From Litoditis marina (taxonomy: Eukaryota; Nematoda; Chromadorea; Rhabditida; Rhabditidae), in the NCBI GenBank assembly GCA_964036275.1, contig OZ038439.1, forward strand, positions 14,055,095 through 14,119,094: 64,000 nucleotides of DNA, read 5' to 3'. The notes under the pieces were generated by a model. The model did not search any database, was not told where the DNA came from, and saw only the letters and a program-made list of their open reading frames with translations. How positions within the stretch are numbered: position 1 is the stretch's first letter; every line of letters starts with the position of its first letter. The translations under genes and the position numbers were made by a program. This document shows positions 47,209 through 59,345 of the stretch, piece by piece.

Positions 47209-48893
47209 CCGGGAACAGATTATGTTTTGTAGTTTGATGTGTGTCGTGTTATATTGTGTTTTGTCATGAATTGTTCTCGTTCTGACAATGGGATTGTACA
47301 CAATACTAGGTGTTTTCATGAATTTCGACTTAGTAAGTATCGATTTCCGACACTTATTTGCGCATTTGAATGTTTTCGTTTCCTACTGCCGATATGTTTT
47401 TCCTCTTGTATTTTCCTTAATCACTACAAACCTCAACGAACCGAACGAGCCAATATATGTGAACGAACCTACGAACCTTTGAAGACGAATGAAAAAGGCC
47501 CATTCGGCCGGGGGTATCGACAGTTTTCGAAAGTGACGAAACGACAATATCACGTAATCAAAACGTGTTCAGACACTAAAGTTGGCCAGCCGTGGCCAAC
47601 AAATGAACTGAATCGACTAATCGATCTAACAAGTTTGCAGTTCAACTCTTGTTATCTTGAAAAACATACACACTAATGAAAACATAACATTCAACTTGTT
47701 TAAAAAAAACCCTGTTTCGGTCGTGTCTTTCACATTGTTATTATGTTGCATTGTTTGATCCAAGTGCTAATGATAAGGTCATGGGAGTAATCATAAAGTT
47801 TGCTCAATTGTGCAAACTTTGTTTCAGACGAGGAAGCACTTGAAGTTCGTTACACTTCCTAATATTAGTTAATTGTGTACGTGACCGGCCAATCATTTTT
47901 CTCAAATTATGACGTTTTGAGTGTCTGATGTGTTGTTTTCTACAACTAGTAATTTGTAATAGATCAGTTGCAGTCTATCTGCATGGAGAGGAAGTTAGCA
48001 ACAAAAGGGGAGGGAACGGCAAGGAGCAAAGCTCAACTGACACAAACCCAGACGCTGTGGATAACTCTTCAAAACCTCTCAGAGTACCATGCTAGAACAT
48101 CTCGGTATCTCCATCCCATCTCTCATTTCACGCATTCTTTCGCAACACTCGTATTCCTACAGGAAGCGTTAGTAAAAAATATATCATATGTTTTGAGCAA
48201 ACACAGGTCGCGATAAAAACGGTTGGTAGTTCATGACTTTGACCTCAGATCCCACACAAACTTTGCCACAGGACCTGTAAGATATCTGCTTAACTTTACT
48301 CATGATGTTCCGTTAAACACCGGTCTACCATCTGTAACGGCTCTCGGCTGAACTTGAAGTACTATGTTCTTTGGTAATATTAGCAACTATTTTTTATATT
48401 TGTAATCAACTGCTAGATCAATTTGCAAATGATACGGTTCAAATGTAACATTCATAAAGTCATGGCTGAAAGACTTTATGAGAAAGACGGCTTTATGAAG
48501 CATGCCAGATGTTTTTCATTATGTTTTCTTCAAATCATGCGAAACATGGTTGACCAAACTTTTGTTACGAGAACATATCCGTGATGAGGTACTGTACCAA
48601 TGTGAACGGACGCATGCTTTTTCAAACATAACATTGAAAATGGACTTATTGAAAAATACACAATGTAAAACTACACTCACAAATCTCAACAAAATTTTCC
48701 AAAGTTAATGAGAAAGGGTTGCTTGGAAGAAACTGATATATACCTTTTCACTCAGACTAACAGACCTAATGTCTTTGTCAGCCTAAAGTAGCTTTCTGTT
48801 CTGCCCTCCGGTCATATTTTTCTTTGAAGTTTCGCTTTCTCGTGGCGACTTCTTCTACGATACATTTCGTTTTTTCAGCTGAAATACTCAACT
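47209..48893. other. Intergenic between the two sri-type genes
   Basis: 1.7 kb without a supported exon. A 145-codon open frame at 47239-47676 has no motif I recognise and no paralogue in the window. A decayed M1-like arm (CATGCTAGAACATCTCGGTA) lies near 48089. Confidence 0.45.
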
Positions 48894-51171
48894 ATGTTGG
48901 ACTGCCCCGAGTTCGATACCAATCAATATACCTACCTATACTGGATGAAGTTTGGCTCGGTTGTTTCGTTCCCTATCAACATCTTCACGGCGTACTGTAT
49001 CATTTATCGATCGACTTATCAGATGAAAAACTACAGATGGCACCTACTCACGTATCAGCTCTGCTCGCTCGCCCTCGATCTTCATGTGAGACAAGTCATT
49101 TCTATACGCTGAGTCATCCAAAAGTGACCAATTACCGTATAGCTTTTCAGCCTTCTCAAGACATTTATCACGATCTTGCTATTGAGCAATGAACCGTGCA
49201 TGAATGGTTAACTTTACAAAAACATTCAAATGCCAAAAGTCAGCTGAATGTCTCCAATGGCGACTATACAAAGTAATCTTCCGATCAAATGCAATTTCAA
49301 AGTCGGAAAAACGACATAACAGCTCTTAGTTGGTAGAGAATGTTATATTTTCAGATTTCCGTCCTAGCACGCCCTGTATTTCTCTCTCCGTTCGCGATCA
49401 TACTCTACAATGGCGATTTGAACCTCACCCATCTTGTCAGCCCGCACATTCAAGGAGTTTTTGTATGGTTTTTCATTCTTCTCGTCCTCACCAGCATCCT
49501 ACACCAATTCATCTACCGCTTCAGGGCCACGCTAATGCCGAGCCACTGGTTCAGGGTAAAATCGTGGCCTTTCCATCTAGTTCTACTATTTTTCTATTCG
49601 ATCAGCAACATTTCAGTGATCACATTGTTTTTGACTGAACCCAACAATGCGCACCACATGGAGGAGTTAACAATGGTGAGATCTTGACTATTATTGAGAT
49701 ACCTGGCGCGGTAGGAAGAAAACAATTCTCTCTTTCTAAAGGGCTGTGTCTGAAGTTCGATCCGGTTGCTTTTCTCGGAAAAAGTTGGAATTAGGCATGG
49801 TTTTTCTTATAAAAAATCGAAAAACGTTATGTTGCAGAACTTTTCCTGTATTACCGGAAGTTTGATGACGGAGAAGAACCTCGCCGTGTACGATGTAAAC
49901 GAAATCATTTACGCCGTTTTACTACCGTGTGTAGTTACAGTCAATCTGATGCTGTTTCTCTATGTAGGACTGGCACTAGCTGCGCTGTTTTTGATACGGA
50001 GGTGGGTTTCAATGAAAAATCAGTAACATAATCCAGCTCTTTTATTACATTGATTCATCGCGGTTGCACATTTACACACGCGAGCACGTTGCGGCTAGTA
50101 AGGTCGCACACATACTAAGACAAAGTGTGCAGACCAGAAAGACACAGCGTGTCTTTCTGACAAACACACTCTCGCATTGTGGCAGGCAAAACGGCTGCGA
50201 GTTGTCTTTAGTACGCCCTACATGAGACGTGGTGGACTGGTTGTGTGCGCACTAGCACTCAATATACCCGAGTTCGATCCCTCTCGGCGCGGTATCTTCG
50301 TGGCGAACCGCATGAGCTGGTAATAACGGCACCCATGCCTAGTTTCTCATCTTGGGATACCACGCCTCTACGGATACTACAATGTGATCATTTGTCTTGG
50401 TTGTATCAAAATGAATAGAGTAACACACGGGTGAAATAGTTGCCGTAAAAGATTATTATCATTACTATGCTGCAGAATGGTCTTCTTCGAAACACAAAGT
50501 GATTTATTTTCAGTCGTTCACAGCAATCTTCGGTTCGAACTATGCACCTACAGAAGAAACTGGTGTTCCAACTATGCATCCAAGTTTTTGTACCACTCGT
50601 TCTACTGATTTGTCCTGGTTTTGGGATGCTTTTCACTGTTTATGGGAGGTCTTTCGATCACCAAGGTGAGTTCAAACTATGCGCCGTGAAACATATTACA
50701 TAATGGGAAACATATATGAAAAAAACACTCAAACACTATCGATGTAATGAATAAAATGAACTGCTGATACTAACTGTACGACAATCATAGTCGAAACAGG
50801 TTGCATATTTTGTATGCTCTAGTTATTCTACATTGAAAACTCACTATATTTGCGATCAATTTCACACAGAAAAAGTGTGTGATACAGTATTCGCCCGCTT
50901 TGCTTGCTCGAAGACGAATAGCCTATCCAATTATTTTCCAGCCCTGGTCAATCTCGCCTTCATTTGTCAATCCTGCCACGGCGCTATCGGTGCGGTCATA
51001 TTACTTTCAATAAACCAACATTATCGAGACTTTATCTGCAAAGTAAGCTTTATTTGTCCAAGAAGAATATACAAATTGTGGAGAAAGAACCGACAATCGG
51101 TTACCACTCTGTCGAATTTGGATCGAGGAAGAATATTCACCGTGAAAACTGAAGCTCAAGCGAGCCATTGA
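48894..51171 (+). CDS. Sri/Srh-type 7TM chemoreceptor gene 3, intact
   Basis: Predicted chemosensory GPCR. Exons 48894-49085, 49355-49675, 49838-50001, 50514-50665, 50942-51171; 1059 nt, 352 aa. Start MLDCPEFDTNQYTY with acceptor-like TTTTTTCAG 17 nt upstream. Exon 1: TM1 and MKNYRWHLLTYQ; exon 2: ARPVFLSPFAI (TM2-3), LVLTSILHQFIYR (TM4 region), WFRVKSWPFHLV; exon 3: NFSCITGSLMTEK then TM5; exon 4: VRTMHLQKKLVFQLCIQVFV (TM6); exon 5: QSCHGAIGAVILLSIN-HYR (TM7) and a tail ending in SVTTLSNLDRGRIFTVKT. The tail is strongly conserved with the pseudogene at 44712, less with the gene at 15352. AATAAA at 51280-51285. Sri is preferred over Srh from the YRWHLL-YQ motif. Confidence 0.88.
50228..50285 (+). 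repeat. tRNA-like fragment
   Basis: GTGGTGGACTGGTTGTGTGC followed about 35 nt later by GAGTTCGATCC, an A/B-box-like arrangement. No acceptor-stem pairing, so a SINE-like fragment rather than a tRNA gene. In intron 3 of the sri-type gene. Confidence 0.4.
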
Positions 51172-51279
51172 AATGTTCAGAGAAAAATTACTTGTGATTC
51201 TTTTTGATGTGTTTTAATGACTTGTTTTTGTTTCAGCGTAATCATGTCCTTGTTAGAAAAAAACGACTTTTCTGTGTCA

Positions 51280-51285
51280 AATAAA
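51280..51285 (+). terminator. Poly(A) signal AATAAA of sri-type gene 3
   Basis: AATAAA about 110 nt downstream of the stop codon at 51171, followed by a T-rich stretch. Confidence 0.5.
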
Positions 51286-51680
51286 TATTCTTACATTCAA
51301 TATTTTTCTCGATTTCTATCGTGTGGTAGAATAAGAATACTACTAAAACAATTGTAAAAAGAATCAATCTCAAAGATATAGAGAATAATCAAATCTTCAT
51401 CATGAAACAAGCTGTAATTCATTACTTTTGACCAAATAGCAATGAGATCAAACTTCAAACAAAGCGTGCTCAAACCACATATTTTGCCATGGAAATATGT
51501 CAACATCCTATAACATTATTTATTTTGTTATAACTATAACCTATTAGCAATACATTTCGATATTATTAACTTATTAACATACAGCCTTTTGTAGAAATAA
51601 CGAACCCTAGAAAGAACAATATTTCCACTGATGTGATAAACACAATGAAGTTTCAATTCAAAATGATACACATACTCTTA

Positions 51681-51806
51681 GTCAATTACACAGTCACGTA
51701 AAACATGTTAAACACAGCAGAACTCAGGAACGTGCAATGACAAAGTGCACGATTTCTGATTAGAATGATAACTTTTGCGTGACTGTGAAATTTACTGCTA
51801 GTATAA
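51681..51806. mobile_element. MITE family M3, copy 3
   Basis: AGTCAATTACACAGTCACGT at one end and GTGAAATTTACTGCTAGTAT at the other, with AACACAGCAGAACTCAG and GTGCAATGACAAAGTGCACG inside. Confidence 0.78.
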
Positions 51807-52333
51807 TGGTGCATGGAACGTTTACATTTGGTTTGACTCTTCAGTCTTCAGTTATTTTCTTTCTCTATGACGAACCGAAACTTCTGATTTCTATCAGGAA
51901 GAGAATTCTCCATTAGTTGAATTACGCAAGTTCGTTCCATTTAAGTTCGAAAACATCAGAAACCTGCTCAGAGTACTTCCTGCTGCAACACCACAGGGGA
52001 CAATTATTTTCAATTACTGAATGAGCATGATAGTGAAATTACAGGTAAACTTTAGCTAAATACTAGAACACAGTCTGGTACAAACTCGTTTCAATACTGG
52101 CTGGTAAACCGCATTGATTTTCAATCTTCTCTTCAACATAGGTTTCAAACAGGTTCTCCAGTTGATTTTTTTCTCGAAGTTGTTCAAATCTAGGTTGCAA
52201 TTTCAGTTGCTATACATTCAAAAGCCAAACATTTTCTTATCATTATAGTTATTTGCTTGATAATGTCAGTTTTTTTTTTAAATTCACCATCACGGTATTC
52301 ATTTAGCTATTCGTTGAGTTTGTAGTTTTATTA

Positions 52334-52531
52334 GGGTTGTTAAGATCGAAATCGGAAATCGATTAAAGTCGAAAAAAGTCGAATTTCGATTTTCGATCTT
52401 GAGATCGAAAATGGAAATAATCGGTTTTTTTCCGAATTACGCAAAATCGAAATCGAATCGAATCGAAATTTCAAAATGGCTCGAAAGTCGAAAATCGAAA
52501 TAATCGGTTTTTCATAATCGATTAGCAACCC
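52334..52531. mobile_element. AATCG-repeat-filled inverted element with GGGTTGTTA ends
   Basis: 198 bp, ends GGGTTGTTAAGATCG and CGATTAGCAACCC. The interior is made of AATCGAAATCG/TCGATTTTCGA words in opposing arms. Shares termini with 43544-44137 but has a different simple-repeat filling. Confidence 0.75.
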
Positions 52532-52660
52532 AAATTTTTATGTTGTCATCTTTCACTCATGATTCGGAAAATGTGTCGTGCATGCAGCAGCTAAAACTTC
52601 ATTTCAGACATCGTTAATCCGTGAATGTTACTGTACCTGTTTCAGATCAGAAGCTCAGCT

Positions 52661-55658
52661 ATGAATGGGACGTCGCTAGACAGTTATCTTCAAATCGCAA
52701 ATGAAGTGGTATGTATTCTGTAGAGGTTATCTTTTCAAACAGTAGTCCAGTGTAATTTTTCAAATTTGGAAAACTGAGAGAAAATAAGTAGAATGTACAG
52801 GAGAAATATCAGAAGGCATATTTGACCTCTGCAGGTCGAGAAGTGGAACTACCCCGAGGATTGCGCCAATTTACGTCAACAGAAGTGGGCGAGTGATTTC
52901 ATCGCCTATCTATCCATCATTTTGATTGTGGTTTATATTTATGTGTTGGTCTGTATATTTCTGTCTGCGAAATCTGTTTCGAGCCGATCGTTTTATTGGT
53001 GTTCTTATATGCTGGCGATTGGCGATCTCTCAATCATCATTCTAGCAATACGAGGTAGGTTGCGATGGATCTTACTTTCCGAAACTTGGACGGTTATATG
53101 TTTAATAAAATGTGCGAAACTAGGTGAAGACTGATATTTTACCTGATCTCCTGTGTTTGTAGTTCGACGCTACTACACGTTGGCAGTGAATGGGAGAACT
53201 GCGTTTTCTGCTCAGATACTAGTTTATACTTGACCACATCCTATGGTTCACAGTAATATTTCAAATTTAGCCCGTCTAAACAAAACAGACCACACTAATG
53301 ACTTTTTTTGACTAGTTTTCTAGCATTTTCACTGCTGAATCGTGCACGTTGATTACACCTTTGGGACCGTCTGTTACGTGGTCAGACAAAAAGTGCGAAG
53401 AACTTCGATTGGTGTAACATTTAAAGATGTTAGTCATTCATCGCTAACTCATCCTCAATCATGTTAGTGTTACTCAAATCGCTATCACGTGGCTGGCTAA
53501 TTGGTACATAATTGTGTGAGTGAAGAGCGAGCGGTTGTTGATAAGTTGTCAGCATATGAGATAAGGTGTAGACCGAAGATACGCAAACGAGTTGGCCGCT
53601 CGCCAAATCCCGCACCTTACCGAAACTGCCGTACGCTGTTCACAACGGTTTGACAACAAAAACGTTCTTACAGATGGAATAATACGTCAGTGCATAATCA
53701 AGAGCAACCCGCCTCTGATACTGGCTCATCTCACCCTAACTACCTTGGGGGTACAGATCACATCGACGGTGAACCTCACATTCGCTGTTATGAGGCTGAC
53801 CACGGTCTACTGGAGCAATGAGGTACTGTTTGAGTTTTTTTCAGCTCTTTGGGTTGTCTACAATTATGTATCAAAAACAGATCGTAAAATAGCCCTAAAA
53901 ACCAACTGGTAAATTAAGTGTGAACCTCGCGGAAACTGGGGAACTTTCCACTCCATTGGTTTAACAGCTCTCCTAGTAAGCATTTCATCATCAGCAAAGC
54001 TATTGTTTCTTTTCGAGACTTTTTGCTTTATTTCTGTTTCCATCACCTTTTTCCACTTCTCATCCCATTTTTTCACGTATTCATATGCGTAATAAATCAA
54101 TCAATCAAAAAGTCGAGTTTCGAGTTCGATTACTCGTCTCAACCACTCGAAATAACTTGGAGAATGCACATGGAATTTTTCTCTTCTTTCAACGTGATAT
54201 AAATCGCCAGAAATTGTTCATTGAACAATCGTGGAATACGCATAGAAAATTTTCTCTATGTTCGAAGTGAATCTGCTGTTTCAGAGCAACTATATTAGTT
54301 TCCAACTTCCCCTGGGGCTTCGAACATTGGCAAACACATATGATGCTATCATCTTATTTCCAGAGAGCGGATAGAGTTACTGCCTATGGACTCATCCTAT
54401 CATTTCTGTGGACCGCTGTTCATGTTGTGGCGGTACACTTCGGATTTACTCACCGAATTTGGATGGAAAATGGACATATAAATAACCTTGAAATGTTTCC
54501 ATTCAACTATACCCGAACAAGGGGACCATTTTGTTTTGTGGCCGCTAGTCTCGTTATTTATATAGCTACAGCTATCAAAATGGTGAGTACACATAGTGAA
54601 ATCAAATCGCAGTTGTTGTTTGATCTCGAAACACAGCTCAAATAACAGATTTCGCTCACAACGCTTTGAAATCAAACGAAGAGCACATGTACATGGGAGT
54701 GGTGACGATTAAGCTGGAACACATTAAGCGGTGGTCTCCTATTGAAAACTGTAGGAATGGATTTTTTTCAAGTTTGTACATCCAGTGTGTTCATGTAAAC
54801 TATCTGTCGTTTTACTGGGAACTTCACGGAAATAATGTAGCTTGTGTTATAGGCTGTGGCTTAATATGTTTCAGCTCAATCGTTATAGATTCTACGTCGT
54901 ACTTGCCAGATTTTAACTAAGAAAATAAGGGGATCAGATTCAATACCTTTTAGTTTCAGTACTCCTCGAAAGCTGTGAACGAAAACAACGTGTCTCGCGA
55001 AGTGCGTTATCTATCTCAATCACTTATCATATTCTTTAAACAAGTTGTTTACTTGTTGTTTATTTATGGGGACTTTGTTCGCGTATTTCATTTACTTAGT
55101 CCAGAGCAAAACACCGAAATTGTACTACTGGTGCGACCAATCACTGCTGGAATTACGCCGGTAGGTCAAACGTATTCCAAAAATGTCACATTCAACGATG
55201 TGCGAAGTTACTAGTTGTAGTTCTCGCTAGGCCCACTGAAAACCTGGCAGCGGGCCAATAGTTTTCCAGATGGCTATTCACCAAGAGGAAGTTTTAAAAA
55301 AACTGGAAATATTCCTGAGTGGTTTCTCTCTTATTCCCACCCAGAAAAAAACTTTTACGGGAAAATCGTTTGTTCTAAGTAACATTCATCCTAAAATCCT
55401 GGCACAATGCCAGACAATCTCAGTTTGAACTACACGAACAACATACAAATGGTACACTTGTATGCTCTAACTCAATGATGAAACGCCTATATTCTCACTC
55501 AAATGTTTCACTTTCAGTTCTTATATCTTCTGTTTTCTGTCAATATACGGAGAGAAGCACTTCGACTTTGCCAGTTTGGGCGACACAAATCGCGGCAAAA
55601 CAAATCAACAGCACAGAAGCAACTCAATAACACGACCGTCGTAGTTCCTGTCAACTAA
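52661..55658 (+). CDS. Family A 7TM chemoreceptor gene 4 (subgroup 2), intact
   Basis: Predicted chemosensory GPCR. Exons 52661-52708, 52835-53054, 53674-53822, 54364-54582, 54960-55160, 55518-55658; 978 nt, 325 aa. ATG lies about 16 nt after TTTCAG. N terminus MNGTSLDSYLQIANEV (sequon NGT), then VEKWNYPEDCANLRQQKWAS before TM1. Motifs: SFYWCSYMLAIGDLSIII (TM2), DGIIRQCII, TVNLTFAVMRLTTVYW (TM3), HVVAVHFGFTH (TM4), PFCFVAASLVIYIATAIKM (TM5), REVRYLSQSLIIFFKQ (TM6), RPITAGITP, FLYLLFSVNIRREALRLC (TM7). Exon lengths equal those of the minus-strand gene 10095-6465 almost exactly, apart from exon 4 and the tail. Intron 2 contains an R2 repeat that ends 17 bp before the exon 3 acceptor. Srg-superfamily-like; class unresolved. 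Confidence 0.87.
53516..53656 (+). repeat. Dispersed repeat family R2, copy 4
   Basis: Blocks GCGAGCGGTTGTTGATAAGT, GAAGATACGCAAACGAG, CGCTCGCCAAATCCCGC and CACAACGGTTTGACA match the other R2 copies. Immediately upstream of an exon. Confidence 0.7.
55228..55430. repeat. Dispersed repeat R3, copy 2
   Basis: Matches about 42340-42570 in word order (GGCAGCGGGCCAA, GTTCTAAGTA, CTGGCACAA). In the last intron of the gene ending at 55658. Confidence 0.5.
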
Positions 55659-58600
55659 ACTATCATTCCCAAAGTGTTTCAACAGTGAAAAATCTTATTA
55701 GTACCTCATAAACACCCAAATTTCCAATGAGAACATTATTTTTTCACAAACCATAACTGATACAAACAAGATTGTGAGATATGCTGTATCACCCTTTCTA
55801 GAATTACTTAACAGTTGTCTAAGTCCTCATTTTGTTCGTTGAACGCCAAACTCTTCGACTGAGTCTCTCTAACCAGTGTGATCTCCCTGTTTTGTTTTCC
55901 ATGTAGCTGAGACTGAGTTGAAATAACTGAGTTGCATTTGTTGAAATGAGATCGCGATTAATTATTATTACATTGAACCTGGTCTTGAACAGATTATCTA
56001 TTTTTCCATCTTTTTTTTGGTTTGTCAATCAGTAGGGAAAGTAGCTTTATATATTATGTCACTGATGCTTGAAACAGAGAGGTGTAATCAAATACAGGCA
56101 CAAGATTTGGGTTCAGTCGAGTTATGCCTCAATTGTATCTGATGTCTACTTTGATCGCCATGGTTTCCGTTACAATATCAATCCATCATGGTAACTCGTC
56201 TGATGTCTGTCTAAACATCATTTATCATGCAATATCATATGTTCCCAACATTTTCTCCTTTTCTCACATATCAGTCCAACCGGTTCAGCTTTCGTGACAA
56301 AATATGATTGTCCAACTATATACTGATAAATCTTATTATTATTATAGTGTAAATAAGCCGTACTATGAGATTCATGCGAACACTTTTGCTATGACTTGAA
56401 CTTTCGAACCACTGATAGGGTTGTTCTGGCCGACATAATAGTCACTTTGTTTTAGAGAAAACTAGTTGAGTTTAGACGAATATCAAGGTTTATTCAATTG
56501 CGTTTCGAATTGAGAACGGAAAATCCTCCTCAGCGCTCCTAGGTTGTTCGAAACAGCTTTCGATTCCGTAGAAGTGTGGAAGAGAATAGTAGTAGCCAGA
56601 CTAAAGACTTTGAAATGCCGAAAATCCGTTTGGAGGGTTGTAAAGTGAGCGATCGAAAGTGGTGAGAAAGTTAGTGAATCATGACAATACATTATCTCGG
56701 AATTCAACTGTTATGCTCCATTTCTCAGCAGCTGGACAGTATTTTCATTCACTGTTTTCATTTTTCTACCATACCGTGTCTGAATTCCACCTACGGATTT
56801 TTCCACGAACTTTTGGAGTCTGATAAACTAATGACTCACACGTATGTCTAGTTCCTGTTTCGGATTAAGTGAGAAGAAATTTTGACAATATTGTGAACAT
56901 TCATGGGAAACCTATACAACTCAATACATAGTCACTACTTGAAGTTAGCTAGACACTTTTTGAATCACAAGATTGGTTGAACTGTGGGATAGTCCGAGAG
57001 TACCTTGCTTGTTCTGACTAAAATCAAAGTGCATGGACTCTGATGGGAATCCTAACCGCGTGGTCATTGTTTGAGACCAAGAAAAACTTAATCTATCTAT
57101 TCCAGCGTTCGTCTCGTCAAACATGAGTTATTGCATGGCTCCTACATTCTATCCTGTCAATGTATCAGTTTCGCGCAAAGGTAAGAGAAAATCGAGATTC
57201 TGGGATGTTCTAGCTCACGTGTTCTGATCTCCAATAATGAGGCACTTTTCAACTTCTTCATCCCATCCTGCGTATCCCGCTTTCTTGCTATTTTGCGACC
57301 AACGTACCTTGTGGGTGGTGAGAGCAGGCGGCGTTCCAATCCCTCCAACCTCATGTAAAGTTCCTATGAGTTTCTCATGAGCTACTCATGAGCTGCTCAT
57401 GAGCGCCCAAGGTTGAAGAATAGCAACCAATGAAATCTCATCAGAACATCGTGAGGTATACGTACCAATCCGTCAAAAAGCTCTCATGAGGTATCTCGAG
57501 TTTTTTGAGGGATCGGTACGCTGCCAGAGAACAGCTCATTTTTGGATGGAACGCAGGTCAGGATGAAATAGTCAAAAAGTTCTTGAACACGACTCCAAGT
57601 TGGTGCTGCTATAACTTCAACTTGATATCGCAAAGTGTTCCGTAGTTGGTTCCAGTTATTTACAAGGATGATCATCGCGTTCACAAATAAACTTAGTCCC
57701 AACGTTGATTCTCAGGGAAATACACTAGTTTATATTTACGACTATACGACAATTACAATTTGTAATCTATTTTTTCGGAACTCCAAAAAAAATTTCCGAA
57801 TTGATAGGCAACCCTTTCAGACGACTAGTGTTTGCGTGGAGGTATGATTCACTGTCTGCGATTCTGGTATATTCATCAGACGTGAGAAAGCCAGAATACG
57901 TTGGAGATTGTTCGAAAAGTGCCAATTGTAATCTCGCCAACTAATTCTTCAAAAACATAAAGAGATTTATGACATGCTCTATTGTCAAAAAATCCATAGG
58001 TTAGGTGTCTCGTCAACTAATGTCTACTAATGAGTGAGTACTGTATTTATAATGTCTCAGTTCGGATTCGAACTCATATCTATAGGGAGTGACCAACCTC
58101 TCGTTGTGTTTGGGTCTTGATCCACTTCACAGTTTGCGCATTTTGACCGAAACTCAGTGAGATAATACGGCAAACCTCCCGGGAAAGGTGAAAATTCCCC
58201 CTACTCTGGAAAAAAGCCAATTCCATAACTGACTCCGGCGGTGCAGCCGTGAAAGTCACTAGGCAATTGTACTGGCTTGAACTCGACTAGTTTATAATCG
58301 AACAAACACATCTCAAAGTCCAACACCACTATTCCGAAAAAGTGTTCTCTGTGAGAGCTTTAGTGTTATTCTGTTTAAGTCCCCAGTCACTCAAATCGCT
58401 GAACGCCATAGTACATTGTAGTCTCCCACACGTCGGTCACATTGGTGACGAGTGCAATTAAGTTGAAATTGATAGTTTCAGACAGTATTTAATATGATAG
58501 GTTTGAGGACGAACGCTTTCCCCTAGATTTTTATACGTTGTTTAATTATCCCGTGAACGCATAAAGAATAAAAACGGCCTTGTCGTGCGTTTTTTGAGTC

Positions 58601-59345
58601 AAATTAGTTTGCGCATAGAAGGTTGCGATCAATATATAGGTTTATGGACCGCTATAAAAAAATAAATTCAAAACCTAATTCACATTCAACCTTATTTTCT
58701 CGGAAGACGAACGCGTAGAAATGACATATTGAACAACTAAACTTGGTTCAAAATCCAGGCTGGCTAGCGTATGTACACATTCTTTGCTGTCAGAAGTTCG
58801 TATACGAGAATGTTTCTCAAACTAAACAAAAGAGCACGTTACTTGTACCCCCATTGAACTTTACGTGTTTATAGAGACCTGTATCGCACGAAGTACGGTA
58901 GTAGGCGTACTACAATTCACTAACATCGGTCGTACTCGTGATTGGCAGTAAACACATATATTTCGTTGAAGAAAATGCTTGCAACTTCGCTCCTAAGTTT
59001 CTTGGAGCTGGCTAACTTTTCTGTTTCTAACATCACGTGTCTTTATTAACTCAATTTTCTCTCATATTTTCGTATTAATTCACATAACTTAATGCGACTT
59101 TCAACTCCTCAGGGATTCATTATTGAAATTATAGGTTCGATTATATTCATTTCCTCTACTGATTCAATCAAAAGTCTTGCTTTACTCTGAAATTTCAAAA
59201 AGGAAAACGTAAGCACTTGATCATATCTGACTTGTTGTTTAGTACAAAATATATTTCCACTTCTATTGTGTTATTTTGATAGTATCTATACTCTCAAAAC
59301 TTTAAACTGTAGAATACTGAAATTGTAACTCGTTCAGCCCTCTCT
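55659..59345. other. 3.7 kb gene-free interval
   Basis: No supported exon on either strand. Contains a nested MITE pair at about 57240-57560 and a minus-strand tRNA-like GAGTTCGAATCC block near 58071. The remaining sequence shows no structure to me. Confidence 0.45.
57240..57560. mobile_element. M1-family MITE remnant interrupted by an M2 element
   Basis: Left part CATCCCATCCTGCGTATCCC (57260-57279) and right part GAACGCAGGTCAGGATGAAA (57549-57568) are the two arms of an M1 palindrome; between them, 57326-57525 is a CTCATGAG element with ends AGGCGGCGTTCC and GGTACGCTGCC. Confidence 0.65.

Larger units (their letters stand above)
51286..52660. other. Intergenic with two small transposons
   Basis: Contains an M3 MITE (51681-51806) and the AATCG-filled element (52334-52531). 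No exon supported elsewhere. Confidence 0.5.

Noticed and set aside
47239..47676. 145-codon open frame
   Set aside because: No motif, no paralogue in the window, no clear splice context; likely chance.
50228..50285. Possible tRNA gene
   Set aside because: A/B-box-like words exist but no acceptor stem or anticodon arm can be drawn; treated as a SINE-like fragment.
58062..58135. Possible minus-strand tRNA (GAGTTCGAATCC)
   Set aside because: Only the B-box is convincing; no cloverleaf.
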